Below, one piece after another: positions 28,947 to 37,087 of a stretch of DNA of 64,000 nucleotides. Below the pieces are notes generated by a model. It did no database searches. It saw nothing but the letters and a program-made list of their open reading frames with translations, and had not been told where the DNA came from. Position 1 is the stretch's first letter. Every line of letters begins with the position of its first letter. Source of the stretch: an uncultured Pseudomonadales bacterium (GTDB lineage: Bacteria > Pseudomonadota > Gammaproteobacteria > Pseudomonadales > Azotimanducaceae); the NCBI GenBank assembly GCA_905182155.1, contig CAJJAX010000010.1, forward strand, positions 44,959 to 108,958, given 5' to 3'. The position numbers were made by a program, and so were the translations under genes.

Positions 28947-28999
28947 CAGGATACTTTTCTCAGGGGTGGGAAAAGCGTGGTTATTCTTCCTAACCACCA
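28947..28999 (+). repeat. Hairpin-containing repeat, copy B (possible IS91-type end)
   Basis: Reads ATACTTTTCTCAGGGGTGGG, then AAAAGCGTGGTTATTCTTCC and TAACCACC. It matches copy A at most positions and has a better stem: GTGGTTA pairs perfectly with TAACCAC around TTCTTCC. Both copies point the same way, 3.8 kb apart. Confidence 0.6.
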
Positions 29000-29098
29000 A
29001 CATAGAAGTGCAGGATAACGATCTTCGACAGGGTCGCGTACTGCCATGTAGCGGTCGCACTACTATCGCTTGCACAACTATCGGTTGTACAACGTGAC

Positions 29099-29926
29099 TT
29101 ATACCGGCTTGTCACCACTGATCGTGATGCGTTCTACAACTCGTTTCTGCGGGTAAAAATCCGCGGCCGCATAGTGCTGGGTACATCGATTGTCCCAGAA
29201 TGCCACCGAGTTCTTGCGCCAGCGAAACCGGCATTGATACTCCGGAATGGTCGCTTGGTTATAGAGGAACGCAAGCAATGCGTCACTCTCGCTTTTCTCC
29301 ATGCCAACGATATGTCGGGTAAACGCTGTGTTCACAAACAGGCTCCTGCGACCGGTTTGTGGATGCTTTCGAACCACCGGATGCGCCGGGTTGGGATAAC
29401 GACGCCAGAACTCGTCTTGGTCGAGGTTCTGCGACTTCATGGCCATGTTCACCCATGCATCGGGCCAGACATGGACAGCCTTCGCATCGTCGATCTTTGC
29501 TTTGATTTTCTCATCCAGGCCTTCGTAAGCCGCGTACATATCGGCAAACAATGTGTCGCCACCCACCGGTGGTATCACTCGCCCACACAGAATGGAGCCT
29601 AGTGGCGGCGAATGCCTGAACGTGACATCGGAATGCCAGAGGTCGTTGTGGGCTCGCCGCTGGTCATCTTCCGCAATTCGTATCAGTTCAGCATGCTCTG
29701 CCCCCGGCACGGCGGTCGGGTGAACTTCCAACTCGCCGAACCACCTTGCAACGCGTTTCTGGTCTTCAATACTGATGTTCTGGTCACGAAAGAACAAAAC
29801 CTTCCAGTCAAGCAGGGCGTGCTCAAGCTCGTTCATTACCGAATCTGAAAGCGCCTGGGAAAGGTCAAGATTGTGTATTTCTGCCCCGATATTGGGCGTC
29901 AACGGTTCGACGTCAAATGTAGTCAA
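29099..29926 (-). CDS. TauD/TfdA-family 2-oxoglutarate-dependent dioxygenase
   Basis: Fe(II)/2-oxoglutarate dioxygenase of 275 residues. The metal ligands are H and D in LWHSDVTFR and the distal His in CTQHYAAADF; the 2-oxoglutarate-binding Arg lies in KRVVERITI at the C-terminus. The N-terminal LTPNIGAEIHNLDLSQ is a TauD hallmark. Members act on taurine, phenoxyacetates, alkyl sulfates and similar acids; no transporter for sulfonates is next to it, so taurine itself is not favoured. It lies at the downstream end of a run of minus-strand catabolic genes. Confidence 0.92.
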   Translation of the reverse strand: MTTFDVEPLTPNIGAEIHNLDLSQALSDSVMNELEHALLDWKVLFFRDQNISIEDQKRVARWFGELEVHPTAVPGAEHAELIRIAEDDQRRAHNDLWHSDVTFRHSPPLGSILCGRVIPPVGGDTLFADMYAAYEGLDEKIKAKIDDAKAVHVWPDAWVNMAMKSQNLDQDEFWRRYPNPAHPVVRKHPQTGRRSLFVNTAFTRHIVGMEKSESDALLAFLYNQATIPEYQCRFRWRKNSVAFWDNRCTQHYAAADFYPQKRVVERITISGDKPV

Positions 29927-30064
29927 TCCCTGATTCCTCCTTTATCTGTTCATCAACTCACAGGCATCTTTATTGATTCTCATATCGATGCCGCCAATAC
30001 AGGTTAGAAGTTAGCGTTTTAGCTGGCGTGCCGACAGTTGTCGAGTATTTACTTCACCCAAAAT

Positions 30065-31006
30065 TTATGGCGCAGTGGCGCCTGCCGCATCCAGCCTGTC
30101 CAGTATCGCGTCTGAGAGAGAAAGATCGAACGCCGCCAGGCTTTCCTTCATCTGCGCCTCGGTACTTGCACCGGTGACGGCAATGATGCCTCGTCCGGTG
30201 AGCCACGCGAGCAGGAGTTGATTGGGTGTGGCACCCAGTTCCTTTGCCGTCTCTACCAGCGTGGCCCTGCGTATGTCGGTATCAGCATGTCGATACTGCC
30301 ATGGGATCTTGCGGTCGTCACGACTGTAAGCGCCGCCCAACAACGAAGAGTAGGCGACTAGCTGCAGATTGCGTTCACGACAGAATTCAAGCAGGTCGTC
30401 ATTAGCAGAGATCTGTGCGTTGAAACTTGCATCGACCCGGGGGCGCAGGTAGGTATAACGCTGCTGCACGCAGCAAAATGCAGGATAGTCATGGGCTGCA
30501 CTGACCGCTGAGGCTTCCGCGAGCCGCCATGCCTTGAAGTTGCTGGCGCCGATGTACCTGACTTTGCCACTTTGAGTCAGTTTTGCCATGGTCTCGAGCT
30601 GCACCTCGAGCGGTACAGTACGGTCGTCCACATGGTAGTAGAACAGATCAAGGTAGTCGGTTTGCAGGCGAGTCAGGCTTCGATCACATTCGGCGAGAAT
30701 GTGTTCAGGCCTGGATGACATGGGCGCCTGCTTCGTGGGACAACCTGCCTTCGATGCAACCACCATACGATGCCGGTTGCCCCTTGCTTGCATCCACTGC
30801 CCCAGCGCCTTCTCACTCTCGCCGCCTTCGCCAAACCAGACCGCATAGTTGTTCGCAGTGTCGAGAAAGTTTCCGCCTGCGTCCGCATACTGATCCAGCA
30901 TCGCGAAAGAAACGCCTTTGTTGTCGCGTGAACCGAAATTCATGGTGCCGAGACAGAAGCTGCTCACATCGAGTGCGGTGTTGTTGATCCGTATGGTTTT
31001 CACCAT
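30065..31006 (-). CDS. Aldo/keto reductase
   Basis: NADPH-dependent carbonyl reductase of the AKR superfamily, 313 residues, TIM barrel. The start SSFCLGTMNFG and GGNFLDTANNYAVWFG supply the catalytic Asp and Tyr; the Lys lies in MVVASKAG, and the cofactor phosphate region is LLLAWLTGRG near the C-terminus. The family resembles YajO/Tas-type reductases. In this gene run it may reduce an aldehyde or keto intermediate; the substrate is unknown. Confidence 0.9.
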   Translation of the reverse strand: MVKTIRINNTALDVSSFCLGTMNFGSRDNKGVSFAMLDQYADAGGNFLDTANNYAVWFGEGGESEKALGQWMQARGNRHRMVVASKAGCPTKQAPMSSRPEHILAECDRSLTRLQTDYLDLFYYHVDDRTVPLEVQLETMAKLTQSGKVRYIGASNFKAWRLAEASAVSAAHDYPAFCCVQQRYTYLRPRVDASFNAQISANDDLLEFCRERNLQLVAYSSLLGGAYSRDDRKIPWQYRHADTDIRRATLVETAKELGATPNQLLLAWLTGRGIIAVTGASTEAQMKESLAAFDLSLSDAILDRLDAAGATAP

Positions 31007-31078
31007 GTGTCCCTCGCATTCGGGTTCGGCCAGAAGGTATCACGGCGGCTGGTTGCGTTGAGCCACCGAAATCTTGCT

Positions 31079-32188
31079 TTACAGGTCTGCTACCTTGTTG
31101 CGCTCTATCAGTTCGAAGTCTATTTCTGCACCGAGACCAGGACCTTGATGAGCGTGCACCATACCATTTTCGTCTACTTCTATGTCCTGAACCAGGCCGT
31201 GCTTTTGTACTGCATCGGGTAGAAGAACTTCAAAGTACTCACAGTTTTTTATTGCCATGATCAAATGAAGATTGGCGACATTGTTCAGCGAATTACCACC
31301 GTGATGAACTTCATAGTTCATGCCGAATGTCTCGGCTGTGTGAGCGGTTTTGAGGCATGAGGTCAGGCCACCCTTGATTGCCACATCACCACGCAAATAG
31401 TCAGTGGCCTGCTGCATGATCCATGGGGCATAAGAGGTCGGACCCGTGCTTGGCAATTCAGTGGCCATGATGGGAATCCGCAGGTTTTGTTTCAGTTTCA
31501 CGTAGCCGTATAAATCGTCATATGCCAGCGGATCTTCGTACCAGTAAAAACCCAAAGCTTCAGCAGCCAGTCCGACGCGCAGGGCGTCTGGATAGTCATA
31601 TGACCAAGTCGAGTCGAGCATAATACGATAGTCATCGCCAACCGCCCGACGTACGGCTTCGCAAATTTTGATGTCCCATGCAGCAACAGCGGGTGGATGG
31701 ATTTTGTAGGCGCTCCATCCAGCTTCCTTGTAACGCACAGCCTCTTCGGCATATTCCTCTGTATTTTCGAATACAGCAGAACTTGCATAGGCGGGTACTT
31801 TGTCGCGATACGAACCCATTAACTGGTGGATTGGTATGCCAGCCGCTTTACCGGCGAGGTCCCACAGAGCGACGTCGATAGCGCCTATTACTCGCAGGAT
31901 TCCGCCCATCGCAAATGTCGACATTCGCTGATAGATTCGCTCACGCGCCAGTGGATCCTGACCTATCAACATGGGCTTATATCTTTTTATAATCAGGTCC
32001 GCATCGGTTCCGAGGGCACCGAGGGCATGGCCTAAAAACGCGTGACCTTCGATCCCTTCATCCGTAATGATTTTCACCAAAGCCATGTGCGCTGAACGGT
32101 TTGCAGCGCTTTTTGCCTGGAGCGTGTATCGGGTGGGCGGTATGTCTTTCCATTCCCATACGGTGACTTTTACGTCGGTAATTTTCAT
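31079..32188 (-). CDS. Enolase-superfamily enzyme (mandelate racemase/muconate lactonising type)
   Basis: A 369-residue member of the mandelate racemase/muconate lactonising group, which abstract a proton alpha to a carboxylate using a Mg2+ site. Metal-ligand regions are visible: IMLDSTWSYDY (first Asp), YWYEDPLAYDD (Glu) and IMATELPSTGPT (third acidic position). A basic Lys lies in SAYKIHPPAV, and NYEVHHGGNSL supplies a possible His base. Many such proteins are sugar-acid dehydratases (for example galactarate or gluconate types). The nearby GPH-type transporter fits a sugar-acid role, but this is inference. Confidence 0.9.
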   Translation of the reverse strand: MKITDVKVTVWEWKDIPPTRYTLQAKSAANRSAHMALVKIITDEGIEGHAFLGHALGALGTDADLIIKRYKPMLIGQDPLARERIYQRMSTFAMGGILRVIGAIDVALWDLAGKAAGIPIHQLMGSYRDKVPAYASSAVFENTEEYAEEAVRYKEAGWSAYKIHPPAVAAWDIKICEAVRRAVGDDYRIMLDSTWSYDYPDALRVGLAAEALGFYWYEDPLAYDDLYGYVKLKQNLRIPIMATELPSTGPTSYAPWIMQQATDYLRGDVAIKGGLTSCLKTAHTAETFGMNYEVHHGGNSLNNVANLHLIMAIKNCEYFEVLLPDAVQKHGLVQDIEVDENGMVHAHQGPGLGAEIDFELIERNKVADL

Positions 32189-32261
32189 CGCTGATTCCTG
32201 TTCTCGGTTGGCGTGGTTATAGTGTGAAATTCGTCGGCTACTGAGCAGGGTGCTGATACGA

Positions 32262-33032
32262 CTAGCGACCGGTGAATACAGGTGTCCGTTTTTCGCGGAA
32301 GGCGGCGGCTGCCTCCTTTGCGTCTTCAGTTTTTTTCAGCACGCTAAGCGCCATGTTCTCATGACGAAATTGAGCATCCATATCAGCGTCAAGCTTAAGA
32401 CCTGCTTTGTTTATGCGTACTGACATTGGCGGAAATCCTGCAATCAGAGATGCCATTTCGGCAGCGGTCGCCTGTAGTTCATCGTCCGGCACGCGTTGAT
32501 TGATGAGACCGATATCCAGCGCTTCAGCCGAATCAATCATTTTTGAGGTCAGGACAAGCTCCATCGCTTTCCCTGGCCCCACTAATTTCGGCAGCAAAAA
32601 GGTAGAGCCCAACTCCGCTGAGATACCGAGTTTTGTAAATGGTAATTGGAAACGTGCGCTTTCTGCTGCCAGTCGAATATCGCAGAGGAGGGTCATGGTA
32701 CAACCGCCGCCAACCGCGACGCCGTTAATCGCAGCGATTACCGGCTTCTCGATGTCGACTAACGCCTGGTGCATACGTTCTGCGAGTGTTGGTGCATTGG
32801 ATGGTCGGCCCTTATCATCTGTCTGCGTTCCCATATCAGCACCGGCACAGAATCCTCTGCCTTCACCCGTAATCACGAAAACGCGCGTTTCATCGTTCTG
32901 ATCCAACTCGTGCAGGACGTCGTAAAGTTCGTCCGCGAGTTCAAGCGTTAATGCATTTAGTCTATCTGGTCGATTCAGCGTCACGGTAGTAACAGCGTTT
33001 TCAGTCTTAACGTTAATTGTGTTGTAGGTCAT
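32262..33032 (-). CDS. Enoyl-CoA hydratase/isomerase (crotonase) family protein 1
   Basis: Crotonase-fold enzyme acting on acyl-CoA thioesters. The start is placed at MTYNTINVKTENAV (33032), giving 256 residues; the longer frame reaches into the acyl-CoA ligase gene. Family features are VTLNRPDRLNALT, the oxyanion-hole segments GRGFCAGADMG and AINGVAVGGGCTMTLLCD, and a helical C-terminus. The glutamates used by true hydratases are not both obvious (FTKLGISAELGS), so isomerase, hydrolase or lyase activity is possible. It follows the acyl-CoA ligase by 34 bases on the same strand. Confidence 0.9.
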   Translation of the reverse strand: MTYNTINVKTENAVTTVTLNRPDRLNALTLELADELYDVLHELDQNDETRVFVITGEGRGFCAGADMGTQTDDKGRPSNAPTLAERMHQALVDIEKPVIAAINGVAVGGGCTMTLLCDIRLAAESARFQLPFTKLGISAELGSTFLLPKLVGPGKAMELVLTSKMIDSAEALDIGLINQRVPDDELQATAAEMASLIAGFPPMSVRINKAGLKLDADMDAQFRHENMALSVLKKTEDAKEAAAAFREKRTPVFTGR

Positions 33033-33066
33033 CTGTTTGTTCCTGTGCCTGGATATTGGCATGTAG

Positions 33067-34692
33067 TCATTGAGGGATACCTGGCCGCTCGCGCATTTCC
33101 AAAATTTTTCCATCGAGCCATTGTTCACGCAGGACATATTTTTGAATCTTGCCAGATCCGGTTAGTGGAAACTCATCCATCAGGAACCAATGTTTGGGGG
33201 TTTTCTGTGGTGAAGCATGCTCACGAAGGTAAGCAAAGAGTTCTTCTTGGTCCGGGGTTTCTCCTGGTGCAGATCGAATGAAAGCCCCAACTACTTCACC
33301 GAGGCGTTCGTCAGGTAAGCCCACCACCGCCACCTCTCCCACCGTGGGGTGCTGGAAGAGTAGCGCTTCAATCTCACGAGGGTAAATGTTTTCACCGCCG
33401 CGAATGATCATGTCCTTCAGGCGACCCTCGACTTTGCAGTAGCCGCGCTCATCCATTGAGCAAATGTCGCCGGTGTGTAGCCAACCATCCTGGTCGATTG
33501 TCTCGGCGGTTGCCTCAGGCATTTCGAAGTACTCGTGCATAACGTGATAGCCACGAGTGCAGTATTCGCCTTTTGTGCCAGTGGGTAGGGTCTGTCCAGT
33601 ATCCGGATCGACGATCTTGATTTCAACGTGGGGCATAGGACCTCCAATTGTCGTAGCCTTATCGATGGCTAAGTCATCCGCGCGAACCATTGATGCAACC
33701 GGTGAACATTCGGTCTGACCGAACACGATGGTGAACGTTGCGCCAAGGGTTTCTTCAAACTTGTTTACCAGCGCTGCTGGCACGATTGAACCGCCCGATA
33801 TCAGACTATGAACTGAACTTGTATCACGTTCAGTAAAGTTGGGGTGTTCCAGTAAAGAAACCAACATAGTGGGGACGCTATTCCATGAATTAACTTTATA
33901 GTTGTCGATTAGATCCAACACCAGCCCGGGTTCAAAGGTCTCGACGATCACCTGTGTTGCTCTGTGGGAAACAGCGCCTAAAACACACAATACGCAACCA
34001 CCGGTATGGAATAACGGCATCATAGTTAACAGAACATCACCGGCACTAACCTGGGCTCTGTTCATAGTATGGTAGCCATTGTTAACGAGACCACGATGGT
34101 GCAGTAGCGCGCCTTTCGGAAACCCGGTCGTTCCGGAAGTGTACTGAATCATGCAGGGGTCTGTGGCGTGAAGCTCCGGTAGCTCGACGTTTTCGTCCGC
34201 GGAATCCAGAAATTGCTCCCATGCGGCAAAACTCACAATCTTTCGTAACGCCGGACATTCGCCTTGCACTCGAAGCACAGTTCCCATCATTTTATTACCG
34301 CGGTATTCCGGGCTGACGAAGATGCCTGCGCTTTTCGATTGCTTTAGCACGTAGGTAAGTTCTTCTCCCTGATAACTCGGATTAACGGTAACCAGGATGA
34401 CACCGGCCATGGCCGCGCCAAACTCAACCAGAATCCATTGCGGCGTGTTCTGGGACCAGATGGCAACGCGTTCTCCAGGTTTGAAATGAGTGGCGATTGC
34501 TTGAGCGACGCGGACAGCATCGTGATACATTTCCGCATAGGTCCACTCCTGTCTTTGGTCAATCTCTGCGTGACCAAAGATCATTGCCGTTCTATCAGGC
34601 ACTTCCGTTGCGGCCTCTTTCAACAGATCACCCAGAGTGGTGTTAACTATCTCTGGTGTGTCCGGACCTCTGGTATAGGATGCTTGGGTCAA
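33067..34692 (-). CDS. Acyl-CoA synthetase (AMP-forming)
   Basis: Activates a carboxylic acid to its CoA thioester through an acyl-adenylate. Core motifs in order are IQYTSGTTGFPKGALLHHRG (P-loop), GQTECSPVASM, WLHTGDICSMDERGYCKVEG, RLKDMIIRGGENIYPREIE and the C-terminal catalytic lysine in LTGSGKIQKYVL. 541 residues, similar to the medium/long-chain FadD group. Crotonase genes lie on both sides, forming a compact ligase-hydratase unit of the type that processes the side chain of an acid (fatty, terpenoid or phenylpropanoid). The exact acid is unknown. Confidence 0.94.
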   Translation of the reverse strand: MTQASYTRGPDTPEIVNTTLGDLLKEAATEVPDRTAMIFGHAEIDQRQEWTYAEMYHDAVRVAQAIATHFKPGERVAIWSQNTPQWILVEFGAAMAGVILVTVNPSYQGEELTYVLKQSKSAGIFVSPEYRGNKMMGTVLRVQGECPALRKIVSFAAWEQFLDSADENVELPELHATDPCMIQYTSGTTGFPKGALLHHRGLVNNGYHTMNRAQVSAGDVLLTMMPLFHTGGCVLCVLGAVSHRATQVIVETFEPGLVLDLIDNYKVNSWNSVPTMLVSLLEHPNFTERDTSSVHSLISGGSIVPAALVNKFEETLGATFTIVFGQTECSPVASMVRADDLAIDKATTIGGPMPHVEIKIVDPDTGQTLPTGTKGEYCTRGYHVMHEYFEMPEATAETIDQDGWLHTGDICSMDERGYCKVEGRLKDMIIRGGENIYPREIEALLFQHPTVGEVAVVGLPDERLGEVVGAFIRSAPGETPDQEELFAYLREHASPQKTPKHWFLMDEFPLTGSGKIQKYVLREQWLDGKILEMRERPGIPQ

Positions 34693-34708
34693 GGTTGGCC
34701 GCCTTTAT

Positions 34709-35554
34709 TTAGTCGGTAACTTCGATTTTCTGAAAGTTTGCCGCTCTTCTTTCAACAAACGACGCCACACCCTCTTTGAAGTCATCCCTGGCCAGGCTTT
34801 CATCCATCCACATGGTGGATTCGCCCATGGCTTCGCCGAGTTCTTTACTGAGGTGTTTGTAGATCTGGCGTTTCATCATCATGATGGACATTGGCGCAGA
34901 AGTTCCAGCAATTTCCCTGAGGTAGTTCTGGGCTTGTAAAACACACTCTCCGGTTTCGCACAATCTGTTTGCGTAGCCCATGCGATAGGCTTCTTCGCCT
35001 TCGATTTTGCGCGAACTCCAGTTCATATCTAAGGCGTTGGATGGCCCAACTATTTTCGGCAACATCCAGCAGGTACCGTGTTCGGCGATCAGCCCTCGAG
35101 GTGCGAAGGAGGTGACAATCTTTGCGTTTCTGTCCATGAATCGCATGTCGCAGAAAGTTGCGTAGCTGAATCCCAAACCGGCGGCAGCGCCGTTGATCGC
35201 GGCGATCAGAGGTTTTCTCAAACCGAGAAAATAAGATGGGGAAGATTTGTAGTTGGGATCGTTGTCAGGGTTCCCAGGGTTTGCCTTTAGATGTTCATAG
35301 GTGTTGCCGAGCCTCTTACCGGCGTCGCTCATACCGCTTAATGCGTTCATGTCGACACCAGAACAGAATCCCCTGCCTGCACCGGTTAGCACCGTGCCGA
35401 TAACGTTTTCGTTGCGTTCAGACTGCGCTAGTGCGTGGCGGATCTCGGCCTGTGTTAGGTCTGTTAAGGCGTTAAGTTTATCCGGTCGATTTATCGTAAG
35501 AGTCGCCACCTTGTCCGTGACCTCATAGAGAATCTCTTCGTAGTTCGTTGGCAT
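34709..35554 (-). CDS. Enoyl-CoA hydratase/isomerase (crotonase) family protein 2
   Basis: Second crotonase-fold enzyme, 281 residues from ATG 35554 (MPTNYEEILYEVTDKVATL). Visible features are TINRPDKLNALTDL, GAGRGFCSGVDMNALSG and AAINGAAAGLGFSYATFCD, then FAPRGLIAEHGTCWMLPKIV; the C-terminal part contains MKRQIYKHLSKELGEAM. It differs clearly from the first crotonase (32.3 kb), so the two probably have separate steps. It ends 16 bases before the acyl-CoA ligase start, suggesting one transcript. Confidence 0.91.
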   Translation of the reverse strand: MPTNYEEILYEVTDKVATLTINRPDKLNALTDLTQAEIRHALAQSERNENVIGTVLTGAGRGFCSGVDMNALSGMSDAGKRLGNTYEHLKANPGNPDNDPNYKSSPSYFLGLRKPLIAAINGAAAGLGFSYATFCDMRFMDRNAKIVTSFAPRGLIAEHGTCWMLPKIVGPSNALDMNWSSRKIEGEEAYRMGYANRLCETGECVLQAQNYLREIAGTSAPMSIMMMKRQIYKHLSKELGEAMGESTMWMDESLARDDFKEGVASFVERRAANFQKIEVTD

Positions 35555-35723
35555 GGTTGTCTCCCGTCTCTCTATAGAAAGATATCTCGTCGTTGGGGGG
35601 AGAAGTAGCAGAGAATTCGGTAGTTCCCCCATTTATAAAAGTCGGCTGTGCCGACCAAACTGTGTGTTCGGCACTGCTGTAGTGCGTTTTCCGCTCGGGT
35701 CATCCGCTTTCGTTACCGGTTCG

Positions 35724-36506
35724 CTATCGGTACATATGGCTACCGCCACAGATCGTGAGTGCCTGACCTGTCATATAGGTACTCGCATCTGAGGCGAGGT
35801 AGACCACGATTCCGGAGAAATCTTCAGATTCACCGAACCGCCGTAACGGTGTCGCCGTGGTCACTCGCTCGGCAGCTTCAGGGTTGTCCCACAGCGCCTT
35901 AGCAAAATCGGTTTTGATCAGTCCAGGGCAAATGGCGTTAACGCGAACGCCACTTGGGCCCCACTCTAATGCAAGGTTTCTTACCAGGGCGATGTCAGCC
36001 AGTTTGGAAATGTTGTAGGCACCGAGGGTTTCAGAACCCGCAAAAGCGCCGGTTGATGAAGTCACCATGATCGAGCCTTTGCCTTTGGCCAACATGTCCG
36101 GCGCGACCATCTGACACAGCCAGTGATTAGACCGCACGTTGCTGTTCATGGTCTTGTCAAACGCGGCATCCGGAATGTCAGACATTGAGCCGTAAAACGG
36201 ATTGACCCCGGCATTGCTGACTAGCGTATCAATTGGGCCAAAGGCTTCTCTGGTTTTCGCGACCAGCTCTTCGAGTTGCTCTTTATAGCCGATGTTGCAG
36301 GCAAGACCAATGGCGCGCGCTTCGCCGCAGGCTTGGTTGATTTCCTCAACCACCTCTTGGCACTGATCGAGTTTTCTACTTGAAACCACCACCCTGGCAC
36401 CGTGCTCAGCCAGGCTCATGGCCATGCAGCGACCCATACCTTTCGATGAGCCAGTGGTCAGCACCACCTGCCCTGTTAGATCAAATAAGTTCGTTGTAAT
36501 ACCCAT
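35724..36506 (-). CDS. Short-chain dehydrogenase/reductase, second copy type
   Basis: SDR of 260 residues, different from the one at 27.8 kb. The nucleotide site reads TTGSSKGMGRCMA, NAG is in LVSNAGVNPF, and the catalytic triad region shows MVTSSTGAF (Ser) and YNISK (Tyr, Lys). The C-terminal YLASDASTYMTGQALTICGG is typical of 3-oxoacyl-ACP-reductase-like SDRs. SSRK following beta-2 suggests NADP preference. It is the first gene of the minus-strand run that continues with crotonase, ligase, crotonase, enolase-type enzyme and reductase. Small gaps are compatible with an operon. Confidence 0.92.
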   Translation of the reverse strand: MGITTNLFDLTGQVVLTTGSSKGMGRCMAMSLAEHGARVVVSSRKLDQCQEVVEEINQACGEARAIGLACNIGYKEQLEELVAKTREAFGPIDTLVSNAGVNPFYGSMSDIPDAAFDKTMNSNVRSNHWLCQMVAPDMLAKGKGSIMVTSSTGAFAGSETLGAYNISKLADIALVRNLALEWGPSGVRVNAICPGLIKTDFAKALWDNPEAAERVTTATPLRRFGESEDFSGIVVYLASDASTYMTGQALTICGGSHMYR

Positions 36507-36917
36507 CTCTACTCCTCCATTACTTTTAAAAAATACGTGTCAAAAATCGTTCAAATTTGGGGCGACCAGAACGTTGACCGGTCCACTTGGGCACCCGGAC
36601 AAACAGCGAAGTAAAAGAAGCGACCCGGACTCTGTATCCCAATGCAAATACACTGCCTGAGTTGTTTGGACCCAGTGCCTGTAACCCAAACATGCGCTCA
36701 CCCAAACGTATCAACTTGCACGGCACAGACTTAAGGATGAAGGTTCATTTGGATCGACTCCTGCTGAATATCCAATTTAAAAGATTCGCGCAAACCGGGG
36801 TGGAAGTCATCACGTCGCGCCTTGGAACTCACCCAATACCACATCCCTCACCACTTTTTGGGTGATGATCCTTTTGTCAAAGGGTTGTCTTGATATTGGC
36901 TCCTGTAGGATAGAACA
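36507..36917. other. Divergent intergenic region
   Basis: 411 bases between the minus-strand SDR and the plus-strand genes starting at 36918. No convincing gene; it should hold promoters for both directions. An imperfect complementary pair is visible around CACCCAATACC and GGGTGATGATCC near 36831-36870, but I cannot assign it. Confidence 0.4.
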
Positions 36918-37067
36918 ATGGGTTTTGTGGTTTTTAAACCGTGGGGGCTCAACTGGGCGCATCAAGTCAGCGCCCGTCCAGGTGTCGAACGTGGTCTGTG
37001 CCTTGGTGTGCCCAAAGAAGCGATCGGCAAGTTCAGCAAAGAACGGTGTGAATATTCCGACGTGTAA
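36918..37067 (+). CDS. Short open frame before the symporter gene
   Basis: A 49-codon frame with ATG 36918, preceded by TAGGATAG, encoding a Trp- and Cys-containing product (PWGLNWAHQVSARPGVERG). It ends 20 bases before the symporter start, so it might be a leader peptide or the tail of a decayed gene. I recognise no family. Confidence 0.25.
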   Translation: MGFVVFKPWGLNWAHQVSARPGVERGLCLGVPKEAIGKFSKERCEYSDV

Positions 37068-37087
37068 CCGGGCACGACCGAGAATCT

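Noticed and set aside
29099..29926. Calling the TauD-type gene taurine dioxygenase (tauD)
   Set aside because: No tauABC transporter or sulfonate gene is near, and the family covers many substrates; only the family name is supported.
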